Both the position numbers and the translations under genes were made by a program. Below are positions 34,001-44,655 of a DNA stretch of 64,000 nucleotides, piece by piece; within the stretch, counting starts at the first letter, position 1; each line of letters begins with the position of its first letter. The stretch is taken from NCBI GenBank assembly GCA_963922205.1, contig CAWUHX010000082.1, positions 248,001 to 312,000 of the forward strand, written 5' to 3'. This stretch comes from Romanomermis culicivorax (lineage: Eukaryota > Nematoda > Enoplea > Mermithida > Mermithidae). The notes below the pieces were generated by a model. The model was not told the DNA's origin and did no database searches. It saw only the letters and a program-made list of their open reading frames with translations.

Positions 34001-36828
34001 ACTGACCTCCGGCCCCAAAAAAGTGCTCCCCTCCAGACCTCGGAGCTCCGTTACATGTATGCGTTTCAATGTACAAGATATCATCAAAAAATGCAAGAGC
34101 AACGCAAAAAAATGTTAATTAAGTAAAAGCACACAAGGATACGTATTTGAATTCAAAAGTTTTTCATTTTGTAAGAAATTTTTCCCCTCGTATCCGTTCA
34201 CTTTGTAGAATATATTTGTAATGAAAATGATTTTGAGGCTGCAGAATATCTGTTGACAGTTCATGGAAATTCGACGTTTCTCAAGTGCGTCTAGCTTACG
34301 TGGCCCACTTGTTGGGAGCTGGTTTGTAGTTTTGAGCACCGTAACATTTGAATTTGAAACGTTTGATAGAAACTATTTTCATTCAGGGTAATACTTGGCA
34401 TTTGAATACAAGAAAATCTTAATTTTAGAGTACTTATTTTCAATTTTCATGACAGAAAATGCAAAAAATTCACAAATATTCTTTTCAAATAAAAGCACCA
34501 TGCTGATATTCCACAAATGTAAAGGCCCTATGGCTTTTACCACTGCCAAACCCATATATCGAAAAGAGTAATGAGCCAGAGACGTTCCAGAGTACGACCC
34601 TTGGATAATTTACTCAAGTATACACGAAATTCCGTTGTTGTTTTGTCCTTCTTGAAAATTCTATTTTTTGCCAAGTTCTAATATATTTTATTCATAGTTT
34701 TTTGATGCAAAAATATTAAAAAGAGTCGATAAAATCAATCAATCTAGGCTTTTATAATGAATTGAAACATTATGAAGGGAATATTTCTGCACTTAATTAG
34801 CATAATTTTGCGTCGCTCTTGCATTTTTTGATGATATCTTGTGCATTGAAACCTATATTTAGTAACATTTTATTCACATTTCGGGTTCCATTTACATATA
34901 AACTATTTCACATTGAATTCGGCCACCCGGTACAGTCGGCCACCCGGTACAGTCGGCCAGCCGCAACATTCGGCCAGACGGCACTGTCGGCCACCCGCTA
35001 CACAATCATTTTTTGGAGTCGGGTCGTAAACAATAATTATGTTTGAGAAATTAGAATTGTGATAATGATAAGTAACTTCATGACTTTTGTGGGTTAGATT
35101 GTCCGTTTTGAGTTGCTGTATACAATTTGAGGTGACTGCATAAATTGATTACAATTTATCCCTAAAAAGATCGAATCCATTCCTTGCTTTCCCCCGTATT
35201 CTTATTCATTCGGGTTTTTTTTCGCCACATGCGCCCCAGTTTCCTGAAAACACGCTTCTCCAATGGTTACTATAATTAAACTAATTATTTCCTCATCTGT
35301 GAATTGACTACACGCCAAACGTAGGCTATTTTTAGTCGCCTCCCATGAGGCAATCTTCGAATTACGCAAAATTTCAATCATAATAGGGACATTTTGTTGA
35401 CGGTAACGCAAGGTTCAAATAATCTTGCGTCATGAAATTTATGGGCGTGAGGACTGAACTTCAATCTTTTTTACTCATTAGAAATCGATTTCGGCAGTTT
35501 TCAGGCCCTTTTGAAATGCTATTAATAGATTTTATATGTCGTTTCTGTTTTCTCTATACTGAACAATTTAGTCATGGCATTGGGAATTTCGTTGACACAC
35601 GGCGTAACTATGTAGGAACTATTGTGTACTTCTCTGAGAGGACGGAATTGAATCGTACAAAATTTTCTATGCTAAAATCGACACGCTGCACTGTCGAAAA
35701 GACGCGCGTATTTAACGCTTCTACAAATGGAGCGATCACGGAAGACTTGGAAAGACATGAAAATAGCACGGTTAAAAAAACAAATTTTTCTTGTATAAAT
35801 GATCATGTAGGTACCGGTTTTTTGCAGTATATATTTACATAATAAAACGTAGTGAATAACTGTTTTATAGATGTTTAGATAGTTGTTTAGCACTGCGGAA
35901 CGAAAATTCTTCAAGCAATTTCAAGGCCACATAAACGTTGGGGGTGAATGATCTCTAGCACAGGTCATACTTAATTTTGAGACTTAAGGCTCTGTCATAC
36001 TTCATTGCGCGGCGAAGTATGACAAGGCACGCGGTGAAGTATGACAGGGCTTTTAATCCGTGGACAATATTTGAATAAACTCAGGCAATCATAATTCTAA
36101 AAAATACTCATCCGTCATTGAACAAAGCCATTTGATTCAGATCAGCATTCTGCATAAAAAGACCATATCTAATTTAACAGAATTTGTCACGACAGTCATT
36201 TCAATTTCGGCATCTGATACTGTATACCGATCGACTAAGATTTAGAAGCATGCTGATGGATATTTTTTTTAGAATTAGATAGAATCTTCTCAAAAAAACC
36301 ACAACAAAAAGCTAGGATTATTGAAAATGAACGCTATAAAGTTTCATTACGGAAATTCAGAACGAGTCTTATTTACTGATCCTCAACAAGCGCATTAAAC
36401 GAAAAATTCATTTTTTAGGTGAACAAAAAGATGAATTTGGCTTGAATTTTCCAGTCTGAGAAACATTGCCAAAATTAATTTACTAAGTGGGTATTTCTTG
36501 ACTGGAAGATGAAATACTAATTTTTTGACACTTCGCGCCATAAGCCATAATTTTTGCAATGTTTTGTGTACTATGGGATCATCTTGCCGAATTTTGAACT
36601 AGTTTAAATATATCTTGAAAAATGATAAACACAATAGATTTATAGTTCAGCTTTCCGGTATCCAATTCTGCTTACTTGCTCTAAACAGTCAATCGAATAC
36701 CAGAAAATAATCTCCAATTTCAACTTACTTGAACTTTCCAATTGACATAAATATTGCGGCAATGCGATTAAATATCCAGTCACCAATATGCAAATTCCTT
36801 TCAAAAACATACAATAACGTGAACTCAT
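20630..36828 (-). CDS. Ig/FN3 type I membrane receptor, protogenin/DCC-like (12 exons)
   Basis: Predicted cell-surface recognition receptor of the kind used in axon guidance or tissue patterning; the ligand is unknown. Exons in order: 36828-36729, 31868-31503, 30806-30650, 29139-28997, 28751-28563, 28512-28360, 28311-28136, 27949-27757, 27346-27203, 26911-26702, 23013-22399, 22005-20630. Every junction is GT-AG with matching phase; the sum is 3822 nt (1273 residues). Order of domains: signal peptide (about 1-28), Ig1 (exon 2), Ig2 (3-4), Ig3 (5-6), Ig4 (7-8), FN3-1 (9-10), FN3-2 and part of FN3-3 (11), rest of FN3-3 to FN3-5 (12), membrane helix about 1108-1127, then a basic stop-transfer and a ~146-residue tail without a kinase or phosphatase domain. 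Four Ig plus five FN3 plus a short tail is the protogenin layout; neogenin/Frazzled (six FN3) is an alternative. The last ~41 codons are repeat-derived. Confidence 0.88.
22399..23013 (-). CDS. Receptor exon 11: FN3 domain 2 and start of FN3 domain 3
   Basis: VHLFWKHPNESS, then YRIEYAEE and LRPDVSYLFRVTP form a standard FN3, followed by a more divergent one. Acceptor ttctag, donor gtaagg. The intron before it carries two nested hAT elements. Confidence 0.88.
23169..24737 (-). mobile_element. hAT transposon nested in the 23046-25940 element
   Basis: Perfect 16-bp TIRs TAGTGATGGACCGATG and CATCGGTCCATCACTA. ATTGAAAC is duplicated at 23161-23168 and 24738-24745. Subterminal GGCCGATGGC repeats are present. 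It carries transposase remnants on the minus strand. Confidence 0.93.
23390..24480 (-). pseudogene. Decayed intron-containing hAT (ZBED-like) transposase
   Basis: Minus-strand fragments in order: SYEWDILAAA with a gtaag donor (about 24440), LVNLLKSFAETVKIYES (about 24370), LKEELSGKMNQYLYRN then LHALASLLDPRFKKDG (about 24050-24180), and a C-terminal APTGSVASE ... KAKDVRSGKRSRLL (about 23460-23550). LDPRFK and the C-terminal block are hAT hallmarks. Frame breaks rule out function. Confidence 0.75.
25510..25691 (+). pseudogene. hAT transposase remnant, C-terminal dimerisation domain
   Basis: One frame reads NPTLAKLARRYLSVPAMSV then SEQLFSGVGIIF, the hallmark hAT family C-terminal signature (normally SVPSERLFS). 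A stop before the conserved Trp region and several substitutions show decay. Further N-terminal fragments (HFVVQKKMDNAHP, 24775-24945) are in other frames. Confidence 0.8.
26702..26911 (-). CDS. Receptor exon 10: FN3 domain 1, second half with Cys-rich insert
   Basis: FTFYTFWITGIDPNGQTSAP is the FN3 F-G region. A CLANGTCYYPCC insert precedes it, unusual for FN3. Acceptor cttcag, donor gtaaat. Confidence 0.85.
27203..27346 (-). CDS. Receptor exon 9: FN3 domain 1, first half
   Basis: APSNLRAFVSQGERKVKLMW is the FN3 N-terminal strand pair with its Trp. Acceptor cccag, donor gtaaca. Confidence 0.88.
27757..27949 (-). CDS. Receptor exon 8: Ig domain 4, second half
   Basis: KDIGIYQCFAENSDGE. Acceptor tttttag, donor gtaaga. 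Confidence 0.92.
28136..28311 (-). CDS. Receptor exon 7: Ig domain 4, first half
   Basis: AKFFCAVEGNPPPIIKWYKD is a textbook I-set start. Acceptor ttgcag, donor gtatga; ends in phase 0. Confidence 0.92.
28360..28512 (-). CDS. Receptor exon 6: Ig domain 3, second half
   Basis: VNDRAVYVCKMEIDN gives the second Cys. Acceptor ttttag, donor gtaagt. Confidence 0.85.
28563..28751 (-). CDS. Receptor exon 5: Ig domain 3, first half
   Basis: TVYMECIINND and YTIHWSRT. Acceptor tttaag, donor gtgcga. This is the weakest-looking splice pair in the gene, but the phase fits. Confidence 0.8.
28997..29139 (-). CDS. Receptor exon 4: Ig domain 2, second half
   Basis: LDQGFYFCSATNDVGE supplies the D-x-G-x-Y-x-C motif. 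Acceptor ttttacag, donor gtgaga. Confidence 0.9.
29587..29940 (+). repeat. Two tandem copies of the CAGGTAGGGG repeat in a receptor intron
   Basis: Copy one is about 29657-29795 and copy two about 29806-29940, each with TAGGGGTxAAGTTGAA, GCGGGGGTAG and CCACTAAACA. A duplicated AGAGGTCCCCAA start (29587, 29624) precedes them. Confidence 0.75.
29953..30400. mobile_element. Probable hAT-like element with CCAGGTTTT repeats
   Basis: Ends CAAGGTGACCAACA and TGTTGGTCATCCTG are near-inverse. Subterminal CCAGGTTTTxCAGG copies occur at both ends. No matching 8-bp flank was found. Confidence 0.5.
30404..30595. mobile_element. Small MITE, CAGGCCTGTAG ends
   Basis: Perfect 11-bp TIR CAGGCCTGTAG / CTACAGGCCTG. 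The flanks ATCCTGTT (30396-30403) and ATCTTGTT (30596-30603) match at seven of eight. 192 bp; it abuts the element to its left. Confidence 0.8.
30650..30806 (-). CDS. Receptor exon 3: Ig domain 2, first half
   Basis: VKLSCGATGYPKPVIKWHRN gives the first Cys and the Trp. Acceptor tttttag, donor gtaatt. Confidence 0.9.
31503..31868 (-). CDS. Receptor exon 2: Ig domain 1
   Basis: Contains the Ig pattern IQFECLAY, VAWLKDG and HEGDYRCAIL (Cys-Trp-Cys) in one exon. Acceptor ttatcttag, donor gtgaat. Confidence 0.9.
32325..33458. mobile_element. DNA element with inverted arrays of GGCGCC words and a pyrimidine-rich core
   Basis: Left end: CTTGGCGCCCATCTCACTT, TTGGCGCCTTATCTC and TTGGCGCCCGTCTTAC (32336-32400). 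Right end: the inverse, ACGCCAAAGTGAGAC, GGGCGCCAAGTTAAGAC and GGGCGCCAAAGTAAGAC (33371-33450). The core 32590-33130 is almost all pyrimidine on the plus strand, and its T/C-rich ORFs are composition artefacts. Intron 1 of the receptor. Confidence 0.6.
33490..35004. mobile_element. DNA element with inverted arrays of a GGGTGGCCGAC word
   Basis: Left: two to three units of ACCGGGTGGCCGACTAA (33493-33532). Right: five units of the inverse, CGGCCACCCGGTACAGT (34919-35002). The ends GTAGACCGGGTGGCC and GGCCACCCGCTAC are near-inverse. A G-rich MITE is nested inside (33630-34061). No ORF. Confidence 0.6.
33630..34061. mobile_element. hAT-like MITE family 'CATACATGTAA', copy 2
   Basis: Perfect 11-bp TIR CATACATGTAA / TTACATGTATG with the 8-bp duplication CGTTTCAA at 33622-33629 and 34062-34069. 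Contains GGCGCTTCGCGCC (33861-33873). Confidence 0.92.
35202..35411 (-). CDS. Unassigned ORF, 69 residues
   Basis: Reads like a natural amphipathic protein segment (NSLRLACSQFTDEEIISLI) and ends in TAA. No splice-site support, no recognised family. It lies in the long first intron of the receptor and could be an unrelated fragment or chance. Confidence 0.2.
   Translation of the reverse strand: MRYRQQNVPIMIEILRNSKIASWEATKNSLRLACSQFTDEEIISLIIVTIGEACFQETGAHVAKKNPNE
35991..36050. repeat. Short palindromic repeat, TGTCATACTTC
   Basis: CTGTCATACTTCA, then TGAAGTATGACA twice, forming a hairpin around GCGCGGCG. Possibly a tiny MITE remnant. Confidence 0.5.
36729..36828 (-). CDS. Receptor exon 1: start codon and signal peptide
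   Basis: ATG at 36828. The product begins MSSRYCMFLKGICILVTGYL, a basic n-region followed by a hydrophobic core. Donor gtaagt. It leaves one base, which fits exon 2 directly across a 4.9-kb intron. Confidence 0.75.
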
Positions 36829-39308
36829 GAGATTGCCGTCGACGTCAATTTCATAGGCACTAAATTTTCGTCGGCGAATTTATCTGGAATGATATTAAAC
36901 GGAGAATCTTCTACACGTTTGATAACAAAGATTGTTCGTCTAAAATGTTTTCAGGTGTGAATGAAAAACTGTTCTTTTTCAGTTTTGAAGAAACACGTGC
37001 TACTTGTGTGTAGATGACGGGACATAGTGATAACTAGAATTTTCACGAATATGATTAACATTTTCAGCGTTCATGAAAAACTATTCACACACACACGCAT
37101 AGAAATGAATGTCAATAAGGCACGTTTTTAAGTATTTAGAACAGATTAGATGGGTGGGACGGGTATAAGTTACATGCTATTATGTGTTAAACTACATTCA
37201 AAGCATATGCATGTGTGGCATAGGAACTATGACATCATTGGAACACATTTGAGCGGATCGCAAAGGAAAAATTTTGCTGTTGAGAGCTATAATGAGATAT
37301 TTCCAAACAAAAAACTCATGTGCGTTTGTGGAAAAAAGCAAAAAAACCACTGATATACGTCAATCAATTGCCCCTTGATCACCCATAGCCAGTTGTTGTT
37401 TATCATTTTCCCAAAGCGGATGAGTAGTGGTGGGGTCTTTTGGCATTTTTCCAAATCATGATAACGGTGAATCACGCGATACGAACTAAAGATATGCTTC
37501 CACCAGGAACAAAAACAAAAAATCGTAAAAGCTTGCTCTGGGCATAAAAGTCATTAATACAAGCAAAGAACTCTCTCTCGCATAAAGTATATAATGAAAC
37601 ATTTTCATTCCAGTTTGTTTTAAAAAAGTTTCGATGTCATTTGATACGCTAATGCTACTAATGATAAACATTAAACAAGGTCACGTTTTCTAGACAATGA
37701 TGGCAAGGCCGCGCTCGTAAAAAAATTGTTTGTCGAAACTCGTGCCACAATTGATGAATTTTTCCCAACGAGATAAGCTACTTTCGAGAAAGCGAAAGTG
37801 TTTTTTAAACAAAAGTTTTAAAAATTGCGGATCTCTGACTAAGAAGACGCTCCCGATCATTTCCAAGACCTACAAGCTCAGAGATATTTTGATCTAGTAA
37901 GTACTGCCGTCAAAAAGTCAATAGAAAACAGAGAAAATAAGCTAAACGTCAACAATTTTTCATAAATTCGTTCAAAACAGCAAACAACATACTAATTTCA
38001 AACTAAAAACGTGGATTCTTCAACCGACAAAAAGCTTCTGCTATTACCTGTCAATCACTGCATCAAATGACTGTTAAAGGAACCCATTGTTTCATACTAT
38101 ATTTCCTCGAATCGGGTATTTTGTGGAAAGAATTTGGAAACATACATAGTAAAAAATTTGTGAACGCAGTGGATAGGAATGTGGAAAAAATCTTTTGAGG
38201 GTCCTTTCTCAACAATGTTAAAGCTTGTCTTCGAAGCAGTAATGTTCTAAGACACTGCTTTGAAATGGGCCTCTAAACGTATTCATTTGTCGGATATTTG
38301 ACATTGAAAAACATGAAATTAACATTAAAATTTAATTCGAGGAACCGGCTAACTACAGCGAATGTTTCGCACGAATTTACATGCGTATCAAAATAGACAC
38401 GATATCTAGATTTTTCTGATTTTCCAGCTGTTTGATAGACAAACGCTTGGATTTTGATGCAACACTGAGTATTACAACAGTTTCATAACAGCGTACCTTT
38501 GAGAAAAACAGTGTTTATATCGTGACGTCAAATGTTTTTTTCGATATCTGGCGGTCTCGGATATGCTAAAAAACTGTATATTAGGTGAGGGAAAACATGC
38601 ACGTTTTTTTATCTTATACCTACATATGACGCAAACCCAAGAAATCCAGTTTTTTTCTCGCAGGAAATAATGCGAAGCTAAGTAAACCTCAAATTTCGAG
38701 CATTTTTCGAGTGTTTTAAAGTGTTGGCACTAGAATGAACATTTTTTGGCGATTGAAAGTGTAAATTCGGTCAAATTTCGAGCATTCTTTCGTGTTTGAC
38801 TCAAATTCAGTAAAATTTTGGAAGCAATGACTTGTTGTAGTGTTTTCTGACGTCAAACAATCAAAATAGTATAACAACCATCTTTCGGTCGTTGAAGGCC
38901 GGGGTCGGCAAAATAGAACATTGCGCTGGACTCCTGAAGCATGGCGAGTTTCGTGCAAGTTGGAAAACAAGAATGGAACCACCTGGCAGAAATTAGAGCC
39001 CTAACTAAAGCCATGAGAAATTCGGGCTGGTGCAATGGGACTTGCAACTTTAGGAGGAGTAGGAGCGCTTAGGAATTGACCGACGACGAAAGTATTCATC
39101 AAGAATACTATGGAAGAATCACAAAAGACATTCATAAGCGAAGTCGCGTGATCTGTGGCTGCTTGTACCGTCTAGAGAAGAACGTCGACACCCGACATGG
39201 AAGGAAAACTTTTAAATGTGCATGTTTCGAATAACGTCGTCTAAGCTCAAGGGAAATCATAAGCTCCAAATATTGACAAAAAATATTTTGAAAGTATGTG
39301 TCAGGCTA
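36829..39308. other. 5' flank of the receptor gene and gene-free DNA
   Basis: A long A/T-rich stretch with no recognisable gene. The promoter of the minus-strand receptor would be here, but no diagnostic element stands out. ORFs at 37150-37353 and 38716-39047 have no recognisable content. Confidence 0.35.
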
Positions 39309-40152
39309 TAAAGATGCAATGGGTATCTGAACCCGACTATCGGGTACCCGAGCTATTTTCGGCTACTTGAACCTTAACCGAAATCGAATCGAATAAATCA
39401 CTTCTCAGATACCCGAGCCCAAATAGTTTTGAAAAATTTCTTCGGGTTCTATAGGAAACTTTAGAGCACCTATATTCCTGAAAATCAATTCGTCAATGCT
39501 ATTTACTTATCGATATTCGTAATTGCATTTTATCAAATCAATTTTAACAAACAATAATTTTTCAGTAGTTTCACCCTTCATTTTTCGTTCAAAATTTTCG
39601 TTTATTCCGTGCAATGTAAATGTTCATAATTAGGTCATTCAGTATCTCAACACTTAGGGTCAGCATGGCGTTTTTTTGACATTATCTTATCGATGATTCT
39701 GTCAGATTTGACCAAACATCTGTTGTGAATGACATTCCGCATACCCATTATATCAATCGAGAAAATCCAATATCATTTGAATGACTAAATGGCAAGTCAT
39801 CTAAGTCAAGCATTACACAAGTATACTTGTCACGCATTTTTGACCGGTGGTCATTGTCTGCCCACTTTTCATTCTATAAAATGTTTCCCATTGTGATTGG
39901 TGACTGTTAGAAAATCAGAAAAAAGCTTCTGATTAATGATTACTCGTGAAAAACAAATTTAGACATTTCATTATATGAGAAGCATCGACACAATGACCAT
40001 AGCCAATGTAGTATGCATATACAAAAAGTTAACTTATGTTTGTTGAATTACGGAAACTCGAGTAAATTTAAGATCAATACTGAAACCTGAATAAATCAAA
40101 TAGGACTACCCGAACCTGGATAAATGGAAATTCACTACATGTTGCATCCCTA
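39309..40152. mobile_element. hAT-type non-autonomous element with TACCCGA subterminal repeats
   Basis: Right end TTGCATCCCTA is the inverse of the canonical TAGGGATGCAA; the left end TAAAGATGCAA has two changes. TCAGGCTA and TCAGGCTG flank it (seven of eight). GGGTACCCGAGC-like motifs lie near both ends. Confidence 0.75.
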
Positions 40153-40183
40153 TCAGGCTGTCTGAATTATTTCTGTTTTTGAA

Positions 40184-40201
40184 ATGATGATGATGATGAT
40201 G
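40184..40201 (+). repeat. (ATG)6 microsatellite
   Basis: Six perfect ATG triplets. Confidence 0.95.
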
Positions 40202-40919
40202 TTTACTAGTCGAAGACAAATGTTTGAAATACAGAATTTATTTTGAAAATTTGAAAAATTATCACTAAATTGAAGGACTATGCTTTTTGCGCCTTGTACG
40301 CAAATTTGAAAACGTGGTTAACTAGCTGTTGAATTGTGGAGTCAAAACTGGAAATGTTCACGAATTTTCTGACTAAGTGGACTGGTTATTCGCTGTTTGC
40401 GAATCGCTTCAACTTAACAATAGCAGAAAATGAATCTTATCGCTAGGAAATCCTCCAAAGAGGACTGGAAAAGACAACAGAGGAGCCCAACATTAACAGT
40501 CTTACAGGATTTGAGCAACGGGTAAAATTTTCCTCCTAAATAAGCAATAAGTCACTGCAATCAGTAATGTCAATTTTTTATTGCTTTAAATAAAAAATTG
40601 ACATTTATGCCTAAGAAAACCTTAAACAAATCTAAGATTTCCCAGGCTGAAATTACATCTTTCCGACGAAAAAAATTATATGCCTGGAGCCAGTAATTTA
40701 CCTATAATAATAAAGCATCAAAAAATTGCTTTCAAATTATCGAAAGCGTAATGACGTGCGACAGACATTTTATCTTGTATTCGAAAATCGTTAATCCCAG
40801 TACATAGCGCCGAAACAATAGCAAGAACTTTTGTCATTGTCCTGTGCGGATGATGTTTCAATCATTTCCCAAATGTAAAAAGATGAAGATTTATTCGCAA
40901 CGGCAATATTAAGCCAATG

Positions 40920-42149
40920 CACTAATTTTTTTAGCGCGGCGCTAATAAAACGGGGGCCGCGCTAATGGCCGAATTTCCATTTCAGAATTTACAATGATGA
41001 ATATACAAGGCAGTTGGGACTTTGTCATATGTCGATTTCGTGTCTCTCACAGAGAAAAATCTCAAAATTTTTCGGCGCTTTGCGCCGGTCAATGAGTATA
41101 GCAGTCATTGTTTTCTATCCGACATGGCCATCAGTATATCTACTTCCACTTCCTACTTAACATTCAGCAGTTTCAATCAATTGAATTGTACCTCATCTCT
41201 TTTTCATTAGTTACAAGAAAACATTTTGCCGATAAATGAGATTTTCCATCAATCTTTACAATTTTTTCTCTCGTCTCGTTTGGAGCACCGTTTTTCTCCT
41301 CGATGGGATCTTTTAGGGAACAAAATTTCGAAGTAAGGAAAAAATTTTGGACATTTTTCTGATAATAAAAAAATTTTTTCACTTCAAAACCGAAAAGATT
41401 CATTTTGGTGAAATTCAGAATGTCAAAACCTCAAAATTTTCCGCTGGTCATGAGTATAACAGTCATTGCTCTCTATCAGGCATATCTGCATACTTCCACT
41501 TAATAATTAACCTTCATCAGTTTCTATCAATTGAATTACTGGATCTATTTTTTACTATTTTACTCAAGAGTCCATAATTTGCTGATAATTGAGTTTTTCA
41601 TCACTTCTCAGAACTTTATTCTTTCGCTTCGTTCGGAGTTTTCCATTGTTCTGAAATGTGAACCTTCCCAATCTGCGATTGAAAGACGATAAAAACATCA
41701 TTACAAGGCTGTAAATTTAGGGCTTCTATCCAGGAATAATTGTTAGGAACATTTTCCAGCATTTTGGAACACAAAAATCCGAAAATTTTGCTGGCGCTGC
41801 GCAGCGGGACGATGCATTAGTTTCATTCCGATTTATTTTCATTGATATGAAGATTCATTTTCTAGCCTTTTAGAATGTAAAAACCTGAGAATTTTCCCGG
41901 CGCCACCGGAAAATTTCTTTTTGCTCGATTACGGCCCTGTGAATATAGGTAGGTACGTTTTAAAGAACGCTGTCAAAAAATAAGTTTACAATAACACATT
42001 TCTCAATAATGCTTAATACAATCACTAATAACTTGATCACTATTGTAAAAAGAAATAAACTACTGTGCGCTAATAAATTTTTTTTGCGCTAGTGGAGTCA
42101 AACTGCGATTAGCGACATTGCTAATGGGTGTGCCGCTAAAAAAACACTG
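40920..42149. mobile_element. hAT-type element, TTTTTTTAGCG ends
   Basis: Left end CACTAATTTTTTTAGCGCGG; right end CCGCTAAAAAAACACTG. AGCCAATG is duplicated at 40912-40919 and 42150-42157. CGGCGCTTTGCGCCG at 41073-41087. No ORF of note. Confidence 0.85.
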
Positions 42150-42990
42150 AGCCAATGTTAAAGAAAATACAACGAAAACTTATACGATGAGATAAATTAG
42201 AGATAAATACCCACGGCACGATATGAGCGAAAATGCTATGCATGGTCAAGACGGCATTACATATGTGCTCTGCTCTTACAGGTGACTAAAATTAAATTTA
42301 TTATTGTATCTGGAACTAAGCTTCAGCTTCAGTATAGAATTTTAATTGATTTTTTTCGGAAAACGTATTCGCTACTGACTATTACTTTTATCTAACATTC
42401 TTCTCAAACTTTTTTAAAAATTTCTTCTTTTCAGTTTTCAGTCATTAGCACGCGTACTAGAGTCAAAAAGTTCCCATTGGCACGGCTCTGGTTTTATTTG
42501 TACTGTGCTAAAAAGACCCTGGAGGACTGTGCGTAGACTCAAATATACAGTGCTCCACACTACTTCAGACTTTTTGCCTATTTTAGATGATAGTTGATGA
42601 AAAACAGGAGAGGAGAGCGCAGGTTGGCAATTTCCAAGTCGTCTTTAAAACAAAGATTACACTTCGGACGGCCAGCATAGCTCATTCGACAGGATTATTC
42701 ATCCTCCGTCGCTTGAAAAAAATCTATGATAAAGCGATCATACTCAATTTTATTCGTTATAATTTTCATCTTCTGGTTCTGACCACGTCGCCGCGAAATG
42801 CTTTTTGTCGTAAAAACTGTCACGGTATACATAGATAAGTTCATGAGCTTCAATGTTAATTAAAAATTGTCGAAAACGGAACAGTACAACAAAAAATTAT
42901 AAAGGACTACTTTAGAGATCTATTTTCGGTCTTTTCGCACATTACACGCTTCCGATTCTATTATGCAACGCTGGGAAATCAATTATTCGA
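42150..42990. other. Gene-free stretch
   Basis: No repeat ends, ORF or hairpin that I can assign; the 83-codon plus-strand ORF at 42587 has no recognisable content. Confidence 0.35.
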
Positions 42991-42994
42991 ACAT

Positions 42995-44450
42995 AGGGTA
43001 CAATAATTAGATTCGACTTTTCTGTCCAAAAATTGTAAGTTCTAGAAATTCATCATCTGGGAAATTTTAATACCAGTAATTTATTAGTAAATTTTACTAA
43101 ATTTGGCCGAAAGCTATGAGTAAGAAGAATAAAAATTTCCGAAAACTACCGCCATAAGCTTTAGACCTCAGTTCACGTTAACAAAGTAACAACCGCTTCA
43201 GAAAAATTAGATAAATGGCGTGTTGATCTTTCTTTCTCAAAAAATGTGTCAGGGAAAAAATACGGATCTGCAAGATAAAATATTTAAAATTATCAATTAA
43301 AACATGAGATAATACGCCCAAGATGACGAAAACTATCAAGATTCAATGACAAGAGCAGGTATACATGCTGAACGCTGCGCTTGAGTCAGAGAGTAAAGAA
43401 CCTAATGATTATTAACGTTTATATAACCGACGCAGCGTCGGAAAAATTGGACATTTGGGCCTTCCAAAACACATCTTCTCTATTCTATATACGTAAACCC
43501 CAAATTTTTTTCCCTAAACGGAGAGAGCCCCAAATTTTTTTCCCCCAAGAAGTACGATTTGGGGCAAAAAACAGAGCGTTAGAACTGTATAGGTCCACCC
43601 AGTGTTTTTTTTGCCGGAGGCAAATGAAAATTTTTTTTGGCAAACGAATTTGATGTTGTCATTTGTACATGTACAAACGGCTCTTTCCCCGTTTAGGGAA
43701 GACAATTTTGGGGATAAGGTACAGAAAATATGCATTTTGGTGCATTTTAGAAGTTCATAATCTCAAAATTTTCACTTTAATAATCATTATTATGTATTGC
43801 CTAGCTGAGACGCGCCTTCCAGAATGCCTACCCTCACCTATCATTTAATGTATAATAGTTTTCATCATCTCAAACGTATTATCTCATGTTTTAAGTGGTA
43901 ATCTTCATTATTTTATCTTAATATTTAATGAAGATTCCCAGTTTTTCATTGGAACATTTCTTGAGCAAGATCAATACGTCAAGTCCGTAAACTTTTTGAA
44001 GCAACTATTTCTTTCTTAACGTAAAATTAATTTGGGAGCTTCATGTAAAGTAGTTTTCGGAAATTTCTTCTCTTCCACTGATATCTTTTCGGCCAAGTCC
44101 ACGAGAGTTAACGGATAAATTACTGGTTTAAAAATTTTTCAAATAACAAAATTCTAAAAATTACGACTTTTGAACACTAAATTCGAATCTAATTCTTGAA
44201 ATAAATGTTTGGAAAATTGATTTTCCAGCGTCGCCGAATGTCAACACACAAAAGATTTTCAAGTCTAATTTACACAAACATTTTTTTCCTGGGCTTTCAC
44301 TTGTCATAATGGTTTATCATCTAATGCAAATTCATTATGTTATTCGATAGTTTTCTATACAAGTTGTTCCACAATGCTCGTGAATTAGACTTGAAAATCG
44401 GAAATTTCGATTTTCTGCTCAATCTTAATGAATTTTTTTGAACTTATAAA
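42995..44450. repeat. Large inverted repeat of transposon interior sequence
   Basis: 42995-43480 (plus) and 43700-44450 (inverse) both match the interior of the hAT element at 5930-7596, for example TTAAAACATGAGATAATACG, facing each other across about 220 bp. The boundary of the second arm is set by the element at 43600-44612. Confidence 0.7.
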
Positions 44451-44612
44451 TAAAATTTGAAAATTACACTGATAAGGTTATTAGTCCTTGACCATGACAT
44501 AGAGGAACACAGGTTACTTATTTATACCTATTTTTGCTACGTACAAATTGTACAAATGAAATATTGGCTGTCTTTTGAACATGTGCAAATGGATCATGTA
44601 CAAAAAACTCTG
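43600..44612. mobile_element. hAT-type element, CAGTGTTTTTTTTGCC end
   Basis: Starts CAGTGTTTTTTTTGCCGG and ends ACAAAAAACTCTG. The 8-bp duplication GGTCCACC lies at 43592-43599 and 44613-44620. Most of its length is the inverse-oriented interior shared with 5930-7596. Confidence 0.85.
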
Positions 44613-44655
44613 GGTCCACCCAAACTTGGATTAAAGCGGTAGTGTCGTCCGCAAA

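Noticed and set aside
35432-35842. 136-codon plus-strand ORF in the receptor's first intron
   Set aside because: No recognisable motif, composition close to surrounding DNA, no splice or promoter support.
20630-36828. Receptor tyrosine kinase or phosphatase identity for the Ig/FN3 gene
   Set aside because: The cytoplasmic tail of about 146 residues has no kinase or phosphatase motifs and ends at a stop within repeat sequence.
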